Positions 1-5,963 are shown, counted from the first letter of the stretch. The stretch: DNA of 6,581 nt from Clostridiales bacterium (GCA_003535395.1 DOHE01000131.1:1-6581); one strand, 5' to 3'. The notes: a model not told the origin generated them from the sequence alone. Made by a program: numbers and translations.

Positions 1-1
1 C

Positions 2-538
2 CTGATGGAGACGGCTGCGGCGCTGGGCTGCGGGGTGTTTGTCTGCGGCTGCAATTACATCCCGGAGCTTTCCTATTATGAAAACTGTACTGCGGCCATC
101 CGTCTGTTCCAGCGGCTGATGGAGCGGGGGAAGGCGCTGGGAGTGCGCATCGCCACCTACAACTGCCGCAGCAATAACTTTGTCTGTGAACCGATGGCCT
201 GGAAAATCATCCATGGCCACCTGAAAGATCTGGGCATCAAGTATGATCCTTCCCACAGCATTTACGACGGCGGGGATTACCTGACAGAAACAGCAGAGTG
301 GGGCAGCCGCTTCCTGCACGTCCATATCAAGGGATCCTTGCGGATCGGCGGGCGGAAGTTTGATGACCCCCCGGCAGGCCTGGATGAAACCGACTGGGGC
401 CAGTTCATCGCCATTCTCATCGCCCGGGGGTATGACGCCGGGCTGAGCATCGAACCCCATTCCCCCAACTGGACCGGTGAACGGGGCAACCGGGGCGTGG
501 ATTTTACCATCCGTTATCTGCGGGAAAGAATGTTTTGA
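2..538 (+). CDS. Sugar phosphate isomerase/epimerase, TIM-barrel (5' partial)
   Basis: C-terminal 178 residues of a xylose-isomerase-like TIM-barrel protein (AP endonuclease 2 superfamily); the reading frame is open to the left edge, so the ATG at base 5 is probably internal. Family members are usually about 260-300 residues, so roughly a third is missing. Visible family features are the IKYDPSHS block (Asp and His in the metal-ligand region), the strand HVHIKG, the segment GLDETDWGQF, and the terminal strand SIEPH, whose Glu is the usual last metal ligand. These cytosolic enzymes isomerise or epimerise sugars, keto-sugars or cyclitols with a divalent metal. The next gene begins 33 bases downstream on the same strand, and such isomerases are frequently paired with Gfo/Idh/MocA oxidoreductases (compare IolE/IolG). 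The substrate is unknown; a hydroxypyruvate isomerase, IolE-type dehydratase or 3-keto-glycoside-processing enzyme are possible alternatives. The superfamily is clear, the exact reaction is not. Confidence 0.88.
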   Translation: MMETAAALGCGVFVCGCNYIPELSYYENCTAAIRLFQRLMERGKALGVRIATYNCRSNNFVCEPMAWKIIHGHLKDLGIKYDPSHSIYDGGDYLTETAEWGSRFLHVHIKGSLRIGGRKFDDPPAGLDETDWGQFIAILIARGYDAGLSIEPHSPNWTGERGNRGVDFTIRYLRERMF

Positions 539-571
539 GCGGTTGAGTGCAACGGGAGCGGGGGAAGGATC

Positions 572-1618
572 ATGGCGGACATACTGAGATACGCCTGTAT
601 CGGGGCGGGGAAGATCGCATTGAAGAAACACCTGGGGGTCTATGCAGGCATTCCCGGAGTAGAGATGGCAGCGGTGTGTGACGCCAGCCGGGAGGTGGCG
701 CAAACTGCGGCAGACCGGTTCGGGATCCCCGGGGTCTATACAGACCTGGAGGAAATGCTGAAAAAGGAACAGATCGACTTTGCCAGTGTCTGCACCCCCA
801 ACTGCCTGCATGTGCCCATGTCCATGGCACTGGTGGAACGGGGCATCCATGTACACTGTGAAAAGCCGGTGGGAATGAGCGCGGTGGAAGTGGAGGCTTT
901 AAAGCAGGCGGTGGACCGAAAAGGCGTCACCTTCATGGCAGGTCTTAACTTCCGGTTCAGCCGGGAAGCAGAACAGATCCAGTCCTATCTTAGGAAAGGC
1001 CGGCTGGGGGACATCTACCATGCCAAATGTGGATGGATGCGGCGCAACGGGATCCCCGGATCCGGAGTCTGGTTTACGGTGAAGGATCTGTCGGGAGGCG
1101 GGCCGCTCATCGATTTGGGGGTGCATTATCTGGATCTGCTGATGATGTATCTGGAGTATCCGGAGGTGGCCTCCGTTAAAGCCCATACATACAAGAAGTT
1201 CGCCGGCGCCACCTCCCGGATCCGGGAAGGGTATCCCGACCGGGGCGAAGGCGTGTTTGATGTGGAAGACATGGCGGTGGGGCTCATTTCTATGAAAAAC
1301 GGAGCTTCTGTGTGCTTTGAGTTCAGCTGGGCCTCCAACGTGGAGGCAGAGCACCGGTATATCACCCTGCTGGGGACCCGGGGCGGCATCGACTGCCGCA
1401 ATGGCGTAGTCAAATATATCGGAGAGAAGGCCGGCCGGCCGGCGGATGAGATATCTCCATCTGAGCCGGTTGCGGTCGGAAAGCCGGACACGGCAGAACA
1501 TCTGCATTTCCTCGAATGTCTCCGGGCCGGGCAGCAGCCCCGGGCGTCCCTGGAGCAGGCGCTGAAACTGATGCACATTATCGATGCGGCGTATGCATCC
1601 GCGGGGGAGGCGAAGTAG
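572..1618 (+). CDS. Gfo/Idh/MocA family NAD(P)-dependent oxidoreductase
   Basis: A complete 348-residue protein, the usual length for this family. The N-terminal Rossmann fold opens with the dinucleotide-binding loop GAGKIA (residues 11-16) and an Asp (37) at the end of the second strand, which favours NAD over NADP. The catalytic Lys motif CEKPVG is at residues 96-101 (Lys98). The C-terminal alpha/beta domain carries GGGPLIDLGVHYLDLL (175-190), where Asp181 and His185 fit the family's substrate-binding and catalytic positions. The enzyme should oxidise or reduce a hydroxyl on a sugar or cyclitol in the cytosol. The start is the ATG preceded by GGGGAAGG at 561-568. It follows the isomerase by 33 bases and is probably co-transcribed with it, ending before a fresh promoter at 1633. 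Relatives include inositol 2-dehydrogenase and 3-keto-glycoside-forming oxidoreductases; the substrate is not determined. Confidence 0.93.
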   Translation: MADILRYACIGAGKIALKKHLGVYAGIPGVEMAAVCDASREVAQTAADRFGIPGVYTDLEEMLKKEQIDFASVCTPNCLHVPMSMALVERGIHVHCEKPVGMSAVEVEALKQAVDRKGVTFMAGLNFRFSREAEQIQSYLRKGRLGDIYHAKCGWMRRNGIPGSGVWFTVKDLSGGGPLIDLGVHYLDLLMMYLEYPEVASVKAHTYKKFAGATSRIREGYPDRGEGVFDVEDMAVGLISMKNGASVCFEFSWASNVEAEHRYITLLGTRGGIDCRNGVVKYIGEKAGRPADEISPSEPVAVGKPDTAEHLHFLECLRAGQQPRASLEQALKLMHIIDAAYASAGEAK

Positions 1619-1632
1619 AAGGCCGGAGCATC

Positions 1633-1661
1633 TTGCAAACCGGGACCGGACGGTTTATACT
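1633..1661 (+). promoter_or_regulatory. Sigma-A-type promoter of the ABC exporter gene
   Basis: A -35 box TTGCAA (1633-1638, 4 of 6 consensus) and a -10 box TATACT (1656-1661, 5 of 6) are separated by exactly 17 bases. Transcription should start near 1668, giving a leader of about 50 bases to the GTG at 1719. This makes the exporter a separate transcription unit from the sugar operon that ends at 1618. Prediction from pattern only. Confidence 0.6.
1637..1656. repeat. Short inverted repeat inside the exporter promoter spacer
   Basis: AAACCG (1637-1642) and CGGTTT (1651-1656) are perfect inverted copies with 8 bases between them, placed between the -35 and -10 boxes. As RNA from the upstream gene it would form only a 6-bp stem and is not followed by a T-run, so it is a poor terminator. 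It could be a protein site or chance. Confidence 0.3.
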
Positions 1662-1687
1662 ATATTGTTATAAAAACATAACAATAT
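1662..1687. promoter_or_regulatory. Palindromic operator candidate over the exporter transcription start
   Basis: A perfect 10-bp inverted repeat, ATATTGTTAT (1662-1671) and ATAACAATAT (1678-1687), flanks a 6-base centre AAAAAC. It begins at the base after the -10 box and covers the expected transcription start, where a bound dimeric repressor would block RNA polymerase. The AT-rich 26-bp element stands out against a GC-rich background. MarR, TetR and GntR/YtrA-type repressors use operators of this general design and often control transporters, but no such regulator lies in the window, so the cognate protein is unknown. The element could also be an RNA hairpin near the 5' end of the mRNA. Confidence 0.6.
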
Positions 1688-1704
1688 GTGCATCCAGTGG
1701 ATGC

Positions 1705-1713
1705 GGGGAGGAG
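1705..1713 (+). promoter_or_regulatory. Ribosome binding site fixing the GTG start of the exporter
   Basis: GGGGAGGAG is followed by five T residues and then GTG at 1719-1721, in frame with the exporter. The in-frame ATG at 1686 has no Shine-Dalgarno sequence and lies inside the palindromic operator, so the GTG is the better start. Confidence 0.75.
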
Positions 1714-1718
1714 TTTTT

Positions 1719-3773
1719 GTGCCAAGACCGCCGCATGGTCATTATCCACATTCCGGGTCTCGCCTGAAATTCGAGAAGGAGGCCCGGGAAAACCGGCCCC
1801 CGTTGTTTGAGATCGTCCGGAACAACCTGTATCTGATCCGCCTTTCCTGGCAGGCCAGCAAAGGGTACTTTATTTTCAAAGTGTTTGAGGCTGCGGTGAA
1901 CGGTCTGACACCGGTGGCCACCTCCTATATGCTGAAGCTGCTTCTGGATGCCATAACAGAAAGCAGGAGCATGGACCAGTTCACCCGGGTGCTGATGCTG
2001 GCTCTGGGGCTTTACCTCGTCACGCCTTTGTTCCGGTTCATCTCTACCGTTACCCGGGATCGGGCCAATATCAACATGAGTGTACTGGTGAACAAAAAGC
2101 TGTTTGACCGGATCGCGCGGACAGAGGTGGTTTGCTACGATATTCCCGGATGGTATGACAATCTCAACAATGCCGTTCAGTCCAACACGGATGGGTTTGG
2201 CATCGTGGACTCGGTAGCGGGGCTGGCTTCCAACGTGACCTCTATCGTGGTGATGTCCGCGGTGGTGATCACATTCAATATTTATGTATTCTGGGCCATC
2301 GTGGCGCTTTCGGTGATGACCATCCTGCTGCAGCAGCTAATGAAGAAGATCCGCTTCAACTATATGATTACAACGGCACCGCTCCGGCGTCAGTCCGGAT
2401 ATTACAACGAGCTGTTCTTCAGTGGCCGGTATGCCAAGGAACGCAAGATGTTCCGGATCACCGACTGGCTGATCCGCAGGTATGAGCAAGTGAATTTGGA
2501 GATCCGCAAAAGGCTGGCTTCTGTAAACCTGAAAACCGGTTCGGGCAACTTTGCTACAGGATTTCTGTCAACGGTGCTGTCTATCGTGGTGATCTACCTG
2601 GCGGGGTCCCGGACTATCAACGGAGAGCTCACCATTGGACTCTATACCTATTATACGACCATTGCCAACCGGCTCAACGGAAGCATCCAGTCTATCGTGG
2701 GAGATCTGCTCTCTTTTTATGAGAAAGGACTGTATGCACGGAACATGATCCAGTTCCTGGAAAGCGATGAGATGCTGGAAACTACCGGGGAAGACGACGT
2801 CCGGCTGACGGACGGTGTTCCTCACAGCATCGAATTCCGGCATGTCACCTTCGCCTACCCCGGGCAGACGGAACCGGTGCTCAAGGACCTCAGCCTGCTG
2901 ATCCGGGGGGGCAGCAAGACCTGCATCGCCGGAGACAACGGGGCGGGGAAGTCCACCATCGTAAAGCTGATGATGCGCCTTTATCGGCCGCAGTCCGGGG
3001 AGATCCTTATCGACGGCATCAACATCGACCGGTATGATATCGCCGAACTGCGCCGGATCTATGGTGTAGTATTTCAGGATTTCAACAAGTATTCCTTTAC
3101 TGTGGGGGAAAATATCCTGATGCGGGACATGGAAGCGCAGGATCGGCCATTGGTAGAGCAGGCGCTGGACAAGGGGGGGATCGGAAACAAGATCCGCTCC
3201 TCTCCCAAAGGGCTGGATGCCAATCTGACCCGGATCTTTGATGAGGACGGGCTGGAGCTCTCCGGCGGGGAATGGCAAAAACTGTCCATTGCCCGGACCT
3301 ATGCCCAGGAAGCGGCCATCCTCATCTTTGACGAGCCTTCCAGTTCCCTGGACGCCCGGTCGGAACACGAGCTGTTCATTCGCTTCGGAGAGATCAGCGA
3401 CGGCCGTACCACGGTTTTTATTTCCCACCGGCTTTCTTCTGCCCGGATCGCAGACTACATCTACTACATCCAGGACGGGACCGTCCTGGAAGAAGGCAAT
3501 CACGAGCAGCTCATGGCGCTGCGGGGGGAATATGCCTATTCCTTCCGCCTGCAGATGGAAAAATATATGGACCGGGTCTCCGGAGCTCAGGCAGGCCCAC
3601 AGGCTGGTTTCCGGCCGGGGATGCGTCCGGGGATGCGACCGGAGGCAGAATCCCGGCCGGGGATGCGTCCGGGGATGCGTCCGGGGATGCGACCCGGATT
3701 TCCACCGGGGGCACAACCGGGGATACGATCCGGGATGGAAAATGAAAGTTTCCCCGGGCAGCAAGACGCGTAA
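1719..3773 (+). CDS. ABC exporter, fused permease and ATPase, with repeat-encoded C-terminal tail
   Basis: 684 residues from the GTG start. This is an inner-membrane half-transporter that should work as a homodimer and export its substrate with ATP. Hydrophobic segments of the type IV (MsbA-like) membrane domain lie at about residues 50-79, 89-112, 163-204 (two helices) and 279-320. The ATPase domain is complete: Walker A GDNGAGKST (405-413), Q-loop Gln453, signature LSGGEWQKL (514-522), Walker B AILIFDEP ending in Asp538-Glu539, D-loop SLDA and switch His570. Trp after the signature Glu recalls NisT-type peptide/lantibiotic exporters, though no precursor peptide or modification gene is present. 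The conserved fold ends near residue 620. The last 65 residues are an Arg/Pro/Gly/Met-rich low-complexity tail (PGMR repeats) without counterpart in usual exporters. The gene has its own promoter and palindrome and converges on the AraC gene. Family is certain; the substrate (peptide, drug or lipid) is unknown. Confidence 0.95.
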   Translation: MPRPPHGHYPHSGSRLKFEKEARENRPPLFEIVRNNLYLIRLSWQASKGYFIFKVFEAAVNGLTPVATSYMLKLLLDAITESRSMDQFTRVLMLALGLYLVTPLFRFISTVTRDRANINMSVLVNKKLFDRIARTEVVCYDIPGWYDNLNNAVQSNTDGFGIVDSVAGLASNVTSIVVMSAVVITFNIYVFWAIVALSVMTILLQQLMKKIRFNYMITTAPLRRQSGYYNELFFSGRYAKERKMFRITDWLIRRYEQVNLEIRKRLASVNLKTGSGNFATGFLSTVLSIVVIYLAGSRTINGELTIGLYTYYTTIANRLNGSIQSIVGDLLSFYEKGLYARNMIQFLESDEMLETTGEDDVRLTDGVPHSIEFRHVTFAYPGQTEPVLKDLSLLIRGGSKTCIAGDNGAGKSTIVKLMMRLYRPQSGEILIDGINIDRYDIAELRRIYGVVFQDFNKYSFTVGENILMRDMEAQDRPLVEQALDKGGIGNKIRSSPKGLDANLTRIFDEDGLELSGGEWQKLSIARTYAQEAAILIFDEPSSSLDARSEHELFIRFGEISDGRTTVFISHRLSSARIADYIYYIQDGTVLEEGNHEQLMALRGEYAYSFRLQMEKYMDRVSGAQAGPQAGFRPGMRPGMRPEAESRPGMRPGMRPGMRPGFPPGAQPGIRSGMENESFPGQQDA
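3615..3692 (+). repeat. 12-bp in-frame tandem repeat encoding PGMR units
   Basis: Unit CCGGGGATGCGT, occasionally ending in A. Two copies lie at 3615-3638, then an 18-base interruption (3639-3656), then three copies at 3657-3692; degenerate copies continue to about 3740. The unit length is a multiple of three, so copy changes keep the frame and add or remove Pro-Gly-Met-Arg. The array forms the basic tail of the ABC exporter. Confidence 0.92.
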
Positions 3774-3825
3774 GACGCATAAGTTGCATAGGACGCGTAA
3801 GACGCGTAAGACGCATAGGAACGCA
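3763..3825. repeat. 9-bp tandem array across the exporter stop codon and convergent gap
   Basis: Seven consecutive 9-base units starting at 3763: AAGACGCGT, AAGACGCAT, AAGTTGCAT, AGGACGCGT, AAGACGCGT, AAGACGCAT and a weaker AGGAACGCA. The exporter stop TAA (3771-3773) spans the joint of units one and two. The array fills nearly the whole 58-base space between the exporter and the convergent AraC gene. I see no rho-independent terminator here: possible stems through ACGCGT are short and lack a T-run on either strand. Confidence 0.9.
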
Positions 3826-3831
3826 GCAGTT

Positions 3832-4671
3832 CTACAGCGCCCACAGCCGGTTGCGTTGCCGGTACACCGTCGGGCTGCACCCCACCTGGTCCCGAAAGGT
3901 CCTGTAGAAGTGAGAGGAACTGTCATACCCGCTCTGCTGCATGACCTCCTGCACGGGCAGGCGGGTTTCCAGCAGCAGCTGCATGGCATGACGGATCCGG
4001 CACTGGTTCACATAATGCACCGGCGGGCTGCCCATGACCTCATGGAAAATGCGGCAGAAGAAGAACTTGCTGTACCCTGCCAACCGGGCCATCCCTTCCA
4101 GATCCAGATCCTCCCGGTGGGCATTTTCCCGGATCCGGGCGGCCAGAGACTGGATCACCGGATAATGCTCCCGCAGCGAAGTGGGCAAGCTTTCAAAGCG
4201 TTCACGGGTCACCCATTCCTCGTACATGAGCAGCAGGATGTCCATAAGCAGGGTGCGGGTCAAGAAGGGGGAAATCTCCTGACGGTTGAGGCTTTCCTGA
4301 TACAGACGGGCAAAAACAGCTTCGATGCGGGAGGGATCCTGAAACAGCATGATCCGGGGGAACAGATCCTCCGGGGGCACTTCCACCCCGGGACCAAACA
4401 GCTGACAGGTGATATAATAACAATGGTAGGGGCGGATCCCTTCCACCACCATCCCCGGTGTCCTGAAAAACAGGGTCCCGCCGGTGGCGGGGAGCAACTC
4501 CCCGTCGGTGATGACAAATCCCTCCCCCCACAGGATATAATCCAGCTCATAACTCTGAACTGTCCGGACGCCGAAGCTCATGTTTCGGACAGGCTCCGGG
4601 CTCTCAGAGATATGGGAGGAGGATAATAAAACCGGCTGTACCTGGTTGAGCAGTCCTGCATTCATATGCAT
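3832..4671 (-). CDS. AraC-family transcriptional regulator with cupin-like sensor domain
   Basis: 279 residues, typical of two-domain AraC regulators. The N-terminal half (about 40-95) is beta-rich with Gly/Pro turns, resembling the cupin ligand-binding domain, followed by a helical linker (115-180). The C-terminal domain has two helix-turn-helix units: about 190-211 (DLEGMARLAGYS then the recognition helix FFFCRIFHEVMG) and about 238-260, ending in the family signature GYDSSSHFYRTFRDQVGCSPTVYR. It should bind a small molecule, often a sugar, and activate transcription. The ATG at 4671 is preceded by GAAGG five bases upstream; the in-frame ATG two codons later is also possible because GGGG lies six bases before it. 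It is divergent from the URO-D operon, its most likely target, and convergent with the exporter. Ligand unknown. Confidence 0.94.
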   Translation of the reverse strand: MHMNAGLLNQVQPVLLSSSHISESPEPVRNMSFGVRTVQSYELDYILWGEGFVITDGELLPATGGTLFFRTPGMVVEGIRPYHCYYITCQLFGPGVEVPPEDLFPRIMLFQDPSRIEAVFARLYQESLNRQEISPFLTRTLLMDILLLMYEEWVTRERFESLPTSLREHYPVIQSLAARIRENAHREDLDLEGMARLAGYSKFFFCRIFHEVMGSPPVHYVNQCRIRHAMQLLLETRLPVQEVMQQSGYDSSSHFYRTFRDQVGCSPTVYRQRNRLWAL

Positions 4672-4680
4672 CCCCGCCTT

Positions 4681-4718
4681 CAGATGTTTCCGGGCATCTG
4701 CCGAAGCTGCGGCAGATG
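4681..4718. promoter_or_regulatory. Inverted repeat plus third half-site in the divergent control region
   Basis: CATCTGCCG (4695-4703) and CGGCAGATG (4710-4718) form a perfect 9-bp inverted repeat around a 6-base centre. A further CAGATG at 4681-4686 repeats the right-hand half-site in direct orientation exactly 32 bases upstream, about three helical turns. The element lies some 35-70 bases upstream of the URO-D -35 region and within the predicted leader of the AraC mRNA, so it could be an activator site, an autoregulatory site, or an RNA hairpin before the AraC ribosome binding site. There is no T-run, so it is not a terminator. Confidence 0.55.
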
Positions 4719-4752
4719 AGCAATTTCAAGGAGAAAGCCAGCAACATTCCGC

Positions 4753-4781
4753 CTTTCATTTTACCCCCCTGCGGCTATAAT
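4753..4781 (+). promoter_or_regulatory. Promoter of the URO-D / guanine deaminase operon
   Basis: A perfect -10 TATAAT (4776-4781) with only a weak -35 match, CTTTCA (4753-4758, 3 of 6), at 17-base spacing. Strong -10 with poor -35 is common for activator-dependent promoters, which fits control by the divergent AraC protein. Transcription would begin near 4788. Confidence 0.55.
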
Positions 4782-4786
4782 TTCAA
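4758..4786 (-). promoter_or_regulatory. Promoter of the AraC-family gene
   Basis: On the minus strand, -35 TTGAAA (4786-4781, 5 of 6) and -10 TAAAAT (4763-4758, 5 of 6) are 17 bases apart. The start near 4751 gives a leader of about 80 bases that would contain the CATCTGCCG/CGGCAGATG inverted repeat. The boxes overlap the + strand promoter, so the two polymerase sites should exclude each other. Confidence 0.5.
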
Positions 4787-4819
4787 GAGGGGGAAGCATG
4801 ACAGAGGAGAAGCATGACA
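4787..4819 (+). repeat. Tandem duplication of a ribosome-binding-site/ATG block
   Basis: GAGGGGGAAGCATGACA (4787-4803) is followed at once by GAGGAGAAGCATGACA (4804-4819), the same block with one base fewer. Each copy has a purine-rich Shine-Dalgarno-like stretch and an ATG (4798 and 4814). Because the copies are 16 bases apart, the two ATGs are in different frames: the first opens a 60-codon frame ending at 4980, the second is in frame with the URO-D gene. Confidence 0.8.
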
Positions 4820-4855
4820 GCACGACCGCACAACAGGAAAGGGGACTGGATAATA

Positions 4856-5929
4856 ATGAACGACCACAGACCGCTGACGCGGAACGAAATGAAATCCGTC
4901 ATCGAGGGCCGGGGAGCCGCACATCGCGTTCCTATGATCATCCACTTCTGGACGGGGGCAAAGACCTTCGGCGAAAATGAGCAAAAAGCACAGCAGCTGC
5001 TGCAGGTTTATCCAAACGATTTGCAGGTGGTGGGGATCCGGATGCCCCAGGTGTATAAGGGAACAGACGCAGATCCTGAGTACCGGTGGGTCAACTACGA
5101 TGCGCCCCTGACCGCCCAGGCCAATGCCGCGCATGATGCTCAGGTGGCCATCCCGGACTGGGATCTGCTGGACGGGATCATCGAAAACTTTCCAAAAGCC
5201 GCCTTTCCGGACCTGCTGCCTGGGAACCCCCCGGATGACGGACGCTACCGGGCAGGTCACTGGTGGTATTGGCTGTTTGAGCGCCACTGGTCCCTCCGGG
5301 GCATGAACAATGCGCTGACGGACTATTATACGGATCCGGATAATGTGCACCGGTTGTACCGCGCCCTGACGGATTTTTACAAGGCAGCCATCACCCGGGC
5401 GAAGGCAGAGCGGAACCTGGATGCCATCATCACCAGCGATGACATCGGAACCCAGACGGGGCCTTTCTTCTCTCTGGACATTTTCCGGGAGTTTTTCAAG
5501 CCCTATTACAAAGAGCTGATTTGGCACGCCCATTCCCTGGGGATGCACTTTTGGCTGCATGCCTGCGGCAATATCGCGCCCTTCCTGCCGGACCTCATCG
5601 AGATTGGGCTGGATGTGATCCACCCCATTCAAAAGTACACCATGGAAGAGAAACATATCGCACAAACATTTGGAAACGATATCACTATCTGGGCCGGATT
5701 CGATGTGCAACGCACCATCCCCTACGGTACCCCGGAGGACGTTCGGCGGGAGGTGCGGTTCATGATGGATACATACGCCCGGGCGGACGGCAGGTTCATG
5801 ATCACCGCAGGCAACGGGATCACCGCCGATTGTAAAGTAGAAAGTTTGGAAGCCCTGCTGGATGAGTCTTTGCATTACGGGACGGAAGTGATCCGGAAGG
5901 TCCTCCGGAAGGGCCGCACAGAAAAATAG
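4856..5929 (+). CDS. Uroporphyrinogen decarboxylase (URO-D) superfamily protein
   Basis: 357 residues from the ATG at 4856; a TIM-barrel protein of the URO-D/corrinoid methyltransferase superfamily. Supporting blocks are SDDIGTQTGPFFS (Asp195-Asp196 region), the helix FFKPYYKELI, then FWLHACGNIAPFLPDLIEIGLDVIHPIQ (His235-Ala-Cys237) and the closing strand GNGITADC leading to VESLEALLDE. It lacks the RQAGR-type N-terminal loop of true HemE, so haem synthesis is unlikely. HxC matches the first zinc ligands of MtaA/MtbA-like methyltransferases. Many gut Firmicute relatives have no known reaction. Start choice: an in-frame ATG at 4814 has a good AGGAG, but its extra 14 codons use CGA, AGG and two ATA, unlike the rest of the gene, and the family-like sequence begins right after 4856 (AGGAAAGGGG lies upstream, with long spacing). 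The gene is divergent from AraC and 34 bases before the guanine deaminase. Confidence 0.88.
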   Translation: MNDHRPLTRNEMKSVIEGRGAAHRVPMIIHFWTGAKTFGENEQKAQQLLQVYPNDLQVVGIRMPQVYKGTDADPEYRWVNYDAPLTAQANAAHDAQVAIPDWDLLDGIIENFPKAAFPDLLPGNPPDDGRYRAGHWWYWLFERHWSLRGMNNALTDYYTDPDNVHRLYRALTDFYKAAITRAKAERNLDAIITSDDIGTQTGPFFSLDIFREFFKPYYKELIWHAHSLGMHFWLHACGNIAPFLPDLIEIGLDVIHPIQKYTMEEKHIAQTFGNDITIWAGFDVQRTIPYGTPEDVRREVRFMMDTYARADGRFMITAGNGITADCKVESLEALLDESLHYGTEVIRKVLRKGRTEK

Positions 5930-5963
5930 TGCGGACCCTCCGGCCGCGAAGGGAGTGACCGGG

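Noticed and set aside
1619..1718. Riboswitch or T-box upstream of the exporter
   Set aside because: The gap is only 100 bases and is explained by a promoter, a palindrome and a ribosome binding site; no conserved riboswitch core is recognisable.
3763..3825. CRISPR-like array or rho-independent terminator
   Set aside because: The 9-bp units are contiguous without spacers, so it is not a CRISPR. The stems are short and there is no T-run on either strand, so it is not a standard terminator.
3587..3880. Minus-strand frame with a Tyr-Ala-Ser repeat peptide
   Set aside because: The YAS repeats are just the antisense translation of the 9-bp array, with no ribosome binding site or conserved part.
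2568..3989. 473-codon open frame on the minus strand
   Set aside because: It is antisense to the clear ABC exporter domains; its composition is a by-product of GC-rich codons and no domain is recognisable. It also runs through the 12-bp and 9-bp repeats.
3238..4626. 462-codon open frame on the plus strand
   Set aside because: It overlaps the exporter ATPase domain in another frame and then reads antisense through the AraC gene; both true genes have strong motifs.
4695..4718. Terminator hairpin between the divergent genes
   Set aside because: The 9-bp inverted repeat has no following T-run in either direction and lies upstream of both genes, which suits an operator or leader hairpin.
4798..4980. 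60-codon frame as a genuine leader peptide gene
   Set aside because: Its ribosome binding site would lie at the very end of the predicted mRNA and most of its length overlaps the URO-D coding region; better seen as a side effect of the duplicated start block.
4856..5929. hemE, haem biosynthesis
   Set aside because: Superfamily features are present but the HemE N-terminal Arg loop is absent and no haem genes are adjacent.
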